The notes below the pieces were generated by a model. The model was not told the origin of the DNA, searched no databases, and saw nothing but the letters and a program-made list of their open reading frames with translations. Below are positions 59,473 to 64,000 of a stretch of 64,000 bases of DNA, in pieces. The position numbers and the translations under genes were made by a program. Within the stretch, counting starts at the first letter, position 1; each line of letters starts with the position of its first letter. The DNA is from Streptomyces sp. NBRC 110028 (GTDB lineage Bacteria > Actinomycetota > Actinomycetes > Streptomycetales > Streptomycetaceae). The stretch lies in contig NZ_BBUZ01000030.1 of assembly GCF_001417735.1 (NCBI RefSeq), forward strand, positions 124,001 through 188,000, given 5' to 3'.

Positions 59473-61293
59473 ATGCATCACGACACACCGCCATCGACCC
59501 CCTCCGGCCCCGAACCGGAGCGGCCCGCGCAAGTGCGGCGCATCCTCCGGCTCTTCCGCCCCTACCGTGGCCGGCTCGCCCTGGTCGGCCTGCTGGTCGG
59601 TGCCTCCGCGCTGGTCTCGGTCGCCTCGCCGTTCCTGCTCCGCGAGATCCTCGACGACGCCATCCCCGGGCGGCGCACCGGTCTGCTGACCCTGCTCGCC
59701 CTCGGCATGATCGCCGCCGCTGTCGTCAACAGCGTCTTCGGCGTCCTGCAGACCCTCATCTCCACCACCGTCGGCCAGCGCGTCATGCACGACCTGCGCG
59801 CCGCCGTCTACGACCGGCTGCAGCGCATGCCGCTCGCCTTCTTCACCCGCACCCGCACCGGCGAGGTGCAGTCGCGGATCGCCAATGACATCGGCGGCAT
59901 GCAGGCCACCGTCACCTCCACCGCCACCTCGCTGGTCTCCAACCTCACCAGCGTCGTGGCCACGGTCGTCGCCATGCTCGCCCTCGACTGGCGGCTGACC
60001 GTCGTCTCGCTGCTCCTGCTGCCGCTGTTCGTCTGGATCAGCCGCCGGGTCGGCAACGAGCGCAAGAAGATCACCTCGAAGCGCCAGAAGCAGATGGCGG
60101 CCATGTCCGCGATGGTCACCGAGTCCCTGTCGGTGAGCGGCATCCTGCTCGGCCGCACCATGGGCCGCTCCGATTCGCTGACCCAGGAGTTCACCCGGGA
60201 GTCCGAGCGCCTGGTCGGCCTCGAGGTGCGGGCTAGCATGGCCGGCCGCTGGCGGATGTCCACCATCGGCGTCGTGATGGCCGCCATGCCCGCCGTCATC
60301 TACTGGGCCGCCGGAATCGCCCTCCAGGCCGGGGGCCCGGCCGTCTCCATCGGCACCCTGGTCGCCTTCGTCTCGCTGCAGCAGGGGCTGTTCCGTCCCA
60401 CCGTCAGCCTGCTGTCCACCGGGGTGGAGATGCAGACCTCCCTCGCGCTCTTCGCCCGCATCTTCGAATATCTCGACCTGCCGATCGACATCACCGAGCC
60501 CGCCCGGCCGGTGCGGCTGGAGACGGTGCGCGGCGAAGTCCGTTTCGACGGCGTCGACTTCGACTACGACGCCCAGGACCCGGCCTCGCCGCAAGGCACC
60601 CTGCGCGCTATCGACCTGACCGTCCCGGCGGGCGGCAGCCTGGCCGTCGTCGGCTCGACCGGCTCCGGCAAGACGACCCTCAGCTATCTGGTGCCCCGGT
60701 TGTACGACGTGACCGGCGGCCGGGTGCTGATCGACGGCGTCGACGTGCGGGACCTCGACTTCGACAGTCTCGCCCGCGCGGTCGGCGTCGTCTCCCAGGA
60801 GACCTATCTCTTCCACGCCTCGATCGCCGACAACCTGCGGTTCGCCAAGCCCGACGCGACCCACGCGGAGATCGTCGCGGCGGCCGCGGCCGCCCAGATC
60901 CACGACCACATCGCTGCCCTCCCCGACGGCTACGACACCCTGGTGGGGGAGCGGGGGTACCGCTTCTCCGGCGGTGAGAAGCAGCGGCTGGCCATAGCGC
61001 GGACGATCCTGCGCGACCCGCCCGTCCTCATCCTCGACGAGGCCACCAGCGCCCTGGACACCCGCACCGAGCAGGCCGTGCAGAAGGCCATCGACGGCCT
61101 CGCGGTCGGCCGCACCACCATCACCATCGCCCACCGGCTCTCCACCGTGCGCGACGCCGACCGGATCGTCGTCCTCGACGGCGGCCGCATCGCCGAGCAG
61201 GGCACCCATGAGGAACTCCTCGCCCAGGACGGCCGCTACGCCGCCCTGGTGCGGCGCGACGCCCAGCTGTCACCCGTCGCCCCCGCCGCATAA
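59473..61293 (+). CDS. ABC exporter (fused permease-ATPase), MarR-linked
   Basis: A 606-residue multidrug-type ABC exporter. Six membrane segments lie at about residues 35-320, with LVGLLVGASALVSVASPFLL as the first. ATPase motifs are all canonical: Walker A VVGSTGSGKTTLSYLVPRLY (about residues 393-412), Q-loop VVSQETYLFHAS, signature RFSGGEKQRLAIARTI, Walker B PVLILDEATSALD and H-loop ITIAHRLSTVRD. It can therefore work as a homodimer. The ATG at 59473 has AAGGAG six bases upstream. A divergent MarR gene shares its promoter region. Confidence 0.92.
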   Translation: MHHDTPPSTPSGPEPERPAQVRRILRLFRPYRGRLALVGLLVGASALVSVASPFLLREILDDAIPGRRTGLLTLLALGMIAAAVVNSVFGVLQTLISTTVGQRVMHDLRAAVYDRLQRMPLAFFTRTRTGEVQSRIANDIGGMQATVTSTATSLVSNLTSVVATVVAMLALDWRLTVVSLLLLPLFVWISRRVGNERKKITSKRQKQMAAMSAMVTESLSVSGILLGRTMGRSDSLTQEFTRESERLVGLEVRASMAGRWRMSTIGVVMAAMPAVIYWAAGIALQAGGPAVSIGTLVAFVSLQQGLFRPTVSLLSTGVEMQTSLALFARIFEYLDLPIDITEPARPVRLETVRGEVRFDGVDFDYDAQDPASPQGTLRAIDLTVPAGGSLAVVGSTGSGKTTLSYLVPRLYDVTGGRVLIDGVDVRDLDFDSLARAVGVVSQETYLFHASIADNLRFAKPDATHAEIVAAAAAAQIHDHIAALPDGYDTLVGERGYRFSGGEKQRLAIARTILRDPPVLILDEATSALDTRTEQAVQKAIDGLAVGRTTITIAHRLSTVRDADRIVVLDGGRIAEQGTHEELLAQDGRYAALVRRDAQLSPVAPAA

Positions 61294-61322
61294 CCCCCGG
61301 CGCACAACGCCGCACCGGGGCG

Positions 61323-62462
61323 TCAGGAGAACTCGGCCCGCACCGCCTCCGTGTGCTCGCCCAGCGCGGGCACCGGCCGCAGCGCCGCCTGACGCCCCGC
61401 CACCTCGACCGGCGGCAGCAGACCACGCAGCGGCCCGACGGGCGAGCCGAACTCACCCCAGCGCTCCCGGGCGGCCAGCTGCGGATGATCGGCCAGCCCC
61501 GCGACATCCCGCAGCCGGGCGTTGGCGATGCCCGCCGCGTCCAGCAGGCCCACCAGACCGTCGGCCGTATGGCCCGCGAAGGACCGCTCCAGCTCGGCCG
61601 TCAGCTCCTCGTCGTGCGTGCGGCGCAGCGGATTGTCGGCGAAGCGCGCGTCGCGGACCAGCTCCGGGTGGCCCACGACGCGTTCGCACAGGGCGATCCA
61701 CTCGCGGTCGTTCTGCACGCTCAGAAACACCTGGGCGCCGTCGCCGCAGACGTAGGCCCCGTACGGGGAGATCGACGGATGGCGGGCCCCGCTGCGCACC
61801 ACCCCGCTCCCGCCGTAGGCCTGCGCGAAGTACGGATGCCCCATCCACTCGCCCAGCGCGTCGAGGAGGCTGACGCTCAGGTCCGTCCCCGCGCCGGTGC
61901 GCTCCCGCTCGTACAGCGCGGTCAGGATGCCGGTGTACGCGTACATCCCGCCCGCGATATCGGCGATCGAGATGCCGGGGCGGGCGGGCTCCTCGGGGCT
62001 GCCGGTGATCGACAGCAACCCCGCTTCGCACTGGACGAGCAGGTCGTACGCCTTCTTGTCCCGGTACGGCCCGCGGTCGCCGTACCCGGTGATCGCGCAG
62101 TTGATCAGGCGCGGATGCCCGGCCCGCAGCGTGTCCGCCGAGAGCCCGAGCCGCTCCACCGCCCCGGGCGCGAGGTTGTGCACGAACACGTCGGCGCGGG
62201 CCAGGAGGGTGTCGAGCAGGGCCCGGTCGGCGTCGTCCTTCACATCGAGGACGACGCTCTCCTTGCCGCGGTTGATCCAGACGAAGTACGCCGACATGCC
62301 CTTGACCTCACGGTCGTACTCCCGGGCGAAGTCGCCCCGCCCCGGCCGCTCCACCTTGATGACCCGCGCGCCGAGGTCGGCGAGCTGGCGGGTGGCGAAC
62401 GGGGCGGCGACGGCCTGTTCGAGGGCGACGACGGTGATGCCGTCCAGGGGCTGTGCGGGCAT
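61323..62462 (-). CDS. class III (CaiB/BaiF) CoA-transferase
   Basis: A 379-residue family III acyl-CoA transferase. The N-terminal LDGITVVALEQAVAAPFATR and LADLGARVIKVERPGRGDFA are typical, as are WINRGKESVVLDVKD and FVHNLAPGAVERLGL. The catalytic aspartate lies in ISIADIAGGMYAYTGILTAL (about residues 165-184). The ATG at 62462 (MPAQPLDG) follows AAGGAG. It moves CoA between dicarboxylic or related acids; the exact substrate is unknown. It is not linked to other catabolic genes in the vicinity. Confidence 0.88.
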   Translation of the reverse strand: MPAQPLDGITVVALEQAVAAPFATRQLADLGARVIKVERPGRGDFAREYDREVKGMSAYFVWINRGKESVVLDVKDDADRALLDTLLARADVFVHNLAPGAVERLGLSADTLRAGHPRLINCAITGYGDRGPYRDKKAYDLLVQCEAGLLSITGSPEEPARPGISIADIAGGMYAYTGILTALYERERTGAGTDLSVSLLDALGEWMGHPYFAQAYGGSGVVRSGARHPSISPYGAYVCGDGAQVFLSVQNDREWIALCERVVGHPELVRDARFADNPLRRTHDEELTAELERSFAGHTADGLVGLLDAAGIANARLRDVAGLADHPQLAARERWGEFGSPVGPLRGLLPPVEVAGRQAALRPVPALGEHTEAVRAEFS

Positions 62463-62559
62463 GGGCGACTCCTTCGATCCGGATAGCCCCTGTCTTCCCC
62501 CCGGTGAGCGGCCGCCGAACACCGCTCACCGCGCCGGATTCGGCCGGCCGGCTTCCGGC

Positions 62560-63528
62560 TCAGCCGAGCAGCTTCCGCAGGTAGGCGATCTGCTCGGCCT
62601 GCTGGTGGGTGCCCCCGCCCTCATGGCCGTTGAAGGACCACACCTTCAGCTCCTTCTCGCCCGCGTAGTGGTGGTACGCGGCGAAGCCGCACGAGGTCGG
62701 CGTGATCTCGTCGCGCAGGGCGGTCGAGAAGAGTGCGGGCGCGGTGGCCCGGGCCGCGAAGTTGAGACCGTCGAAATGGTCGAGGGTGGCGAAGACCCGC
62801 TCGGTGAGATCGCGCTGACCGGCACAGAAGCGGGCCAGTTCACCGTACGGATCGGCGTCGGTGATCTCGACGGCCCGCCGGATGTGCGTCATGAACGGCA
62901 CGTCCACCAGCGCCGCCGTCAGGTCCGGCACCAGTGCGGCCGCCGCCAGGGCCATGCCACCGCCCTGGCTGCCGCCGCTCACGACGATCCGCTCCGGGTC
63001 GACCAGCGGATGCGTGCGGGCGGCCTCCACCGCGCGCACGGCGTCGGTGTACAGCCGCCGGTAGTAGTAGTCGTCCGGGGAGAGGATGCCCTGGGTCATC
63101 TTCCCCGGCGCCTCGGGGCCGGTGCCGCCGGCCGGATCGGGGGTGGCGCCGGGGGAGTGCTGGGCCCAGCCCTGGCCCCGGGTGTCCATGACGAAGACCG
63201 CGTAGCCCACCGACGGCCACAGCAGCCAGTTGTGCGGCAGACCCCGGCCGCCGTTGTAGCCGATGTACTGCACCACGCACGGCAGCGGGCCCGCGGCCTC
63301 GCGCGGGGCCAGCAGCCAGCCGCGTATCCGGTGCCCGCCGAAACCGGAGAACTCGACGTCGTAGGTGTGCAGCCGGGCCAGGCCCGCGTCGGTCCCGGTG
63401 AAGACCGCGTCCAGCTCCGTGGCGCGGGACTCGGCGAGGGTGCGCTCCCAGAACGCGTCGAAGCCATCCGGCTCGGGCAGCGGGGGCCGGTACGTGCGCA
63501 GCTGGTCCAGGGGCATATCGACGAACAC
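62560..63528 (-). CDS. acetylxylan esterase / cephalosporin-C deacetylase family protein
   Basis: A 322-residue carbohydrate esterase family 7-type alpha/beta hydrolase. The GTG at 63528 (MFVDMPLDQLRTYRPPLPEP) has GGAGG ten bases upstream and fits the family N-terminus. The nucleophile elbow is VVSGGSQGGGMALAAA (Ser at about residue 183), followed by VDVPFMTHIRRAVEI. The catalytic histidine is in FNGHEGGGTHQQA near the C-terminus. It removes acetyl groups from xylo-oligosaccharides, acting in the cytoplasm as no signal is present. It lies beside a LacI-type regulator and fits the xylose/pectin theme of the window. Confidence 0.88.
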   Translation of the reverse strand: MFVDMPLDQLRTYRPPLPEPDGFDAFWERTLAESRATELDAVFTGTDAGLARLHTYDVEFSGFGGHRIRGWLLAPREAAGPLPCVVQYIGYNGGRGLPHNWLLWPSVGYAVFVMDTRGQGWAQHSPGATPDPAGGTGPEAPGKMTQGILSPDDYYYRRLYTDAVRAVEAARTHPLVDPERIVVSGGSQGGGMALAAAALVPDLTAALVDVPFMTHIRRAVEITDADPYGELARFCAGQRDLTERVFATLDHFDGLNFAARATAPALFSTALRDEITPTSCGFAAYHHYAGEKELKVWSFNGHEGGGTHQQAEQIAYLRKLLG

Positions 63529-63640
63529 GGGGCGAAGACCTCCGGAGAATCGGTACGGCGATGGCCGGGGACAAAACGTGGTAGGAGCAGGCTCGGACGT
63601 CAAGGTCGTTCGGACATCCGATCAGCGTTCGACTTCTCGG

Positions 63641-64000
63641 TCAAGAGGAATGACGCGCCGGGGGAGCGGTACTGGAACGGACGATCAGCCGGGTGGACAG
63701 CTCGGTCCGCATCCCCTCCGGGACCTCACCCGCCCTCAGCCGCAGCAGGATGCGCAGCGCCGTCGCCGCCATCTCCGACAGCGGCTGACGGACCGTGGTG
63801 AGCGCCGGTGTCGTCCAGCGGGCCTGCGGCAGATCGTCGAAGCCCACCACGCTGACGTCCTCCGGCACCCGCAACCCCCGCTCCCGCAGCGCCCGGTAGG
63901 CGCCGAGCGCCATCGGGTCGGAGCACACGAACACCGCCGTCGGCGGCTCGGGCAGTTCCAGCAGCTCCGTCATCCGCTGGTACGCGCCGGCCTCCCGGAA
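63641..64000 (-). CDS. LacI-family transcriptional regulator, 5' part outside window
   Basis: The visible 119 codons are the C-terminal third of the periplasmic-binding-protein-like sensor domain. TAVFVCSDPMALGAYRALRE, VSVVGFDDLPQARWTTPALT and VRQPLSEMAATALRILLRLR are the standard LacI C-terminal blocks. The DNA-binding part lies beyond position 64000. It is upstream of the acetylxylan esterase gene in the same direction and may regulate it. The 112 bp between the two genes show no clear operator. Confidence 0.88.
   Translation of the reverse strand, partial: FREAGAYQRMTELLELPEPPTAVFVCSDPMALGAYRALRERGLRVPEDVSVVGFDDLPQARWTTPALTTVRQPLSEMAATALRILLRLRAGEVPEGMRTELSTRLIVRSSTAPPARHSS

Overview
The window is high-GC actinobacterial chromosome with Streptomyces-style gene content. 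It shows third-position GC bias, frequent GTG starts, ATGA/GTGA stop-start overlaps, an ergothioneine operon, an Rpf-type muralytic enzyme, family 2B encapsulin shells and many conserved Streptomyces hypothetical proteins. I found no rRNA, tRNA or CRISPR array. Most of the window reads as core or semi-conserved chromosome. One clearly foreign block lies at about 32.46-41.87 kb.

Layout, left side. 0-3.6 kb: an AAA+ ATPase (cut by the window edge) paired with a VWA/HExxH protein, then a metallo-beta-lactamase-fold hydrolase. 3.7-10.5 kb: a locus that reproduces the gene order of the mycobacterial KstR2-regulated steroid ring C/D degradation locus. echA20-ipdA-ipdB-ipdC run leftward with overlapping ends, two SDR genes run divergently rightward, and a KstR2-like 14-bp palindrome sits between them. 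A stand-alone gltD-like flavoprotein follows ipdC. 10.5-12.8 kb: an SGNH hydrolase and a secreted Rpf-LysM-M23 protein with a perfect CRP-type palindrome upstream. 13.1-17.4 kb: egtA-egtB-egtC-egtD (ergothioneine, without egtE). 17.7-21.1 kb: a quinone oxidoreductase with two complementary acyl-CoA dehydrogenase subunits, probably one heteromeric enzyme.

21.2-24.4 kb: a small membrane protein and two tandem family 2B (EshA-type) encapsulin shell genes, a two-component nanocompartment without an obvious cargo gene beside it. 24.8-31.5 kb: a secreted PLC/GDPD-like protein, a GNAT acetyltransferase, the xylose genes (ROK repressor, xylB, divergent xylA) and a secreted pectinesterase.

31.7-42.9 kb: a SWIM-protein 3' remnant (left) and an SNF2-helicase 5' remnant (right), both on the minus strand, are separated by about 9.4 kb of foreign DNA. 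That DNA holds a broken integrase, a truncated small gene, an AAA ATPase remnant, a CGNR regulator divergent from an MFS exporter and an epoxide hydrolase, a Tn3-type transposase remnant, a dienelactone hydrolase-like gene and a HelR/HelD-type RNA polymerase recycling protein. The event removed the helicase 3' part and the SWIM gene 5' part.

43-64 kb: conserved chromosome with PadR and methyltransferase genes, two orphan roadblock/LC7 proteins flanking a zinc alcohol dehydrogenase, and a 167-bp MITE-like element sitting exactly at the TAG stop of a PPOX-class oxidoreductase. These are followed by tesB, a DUF3516-type helicase, an asymmetric heterodimeric ABC exporter, an L,D-transpeptidase-like lipoprotein, a MarR/ABC exporter pair, a class III CoA-transferase, an acetylxylan esterase and a LacI regulator cut by the window edge.
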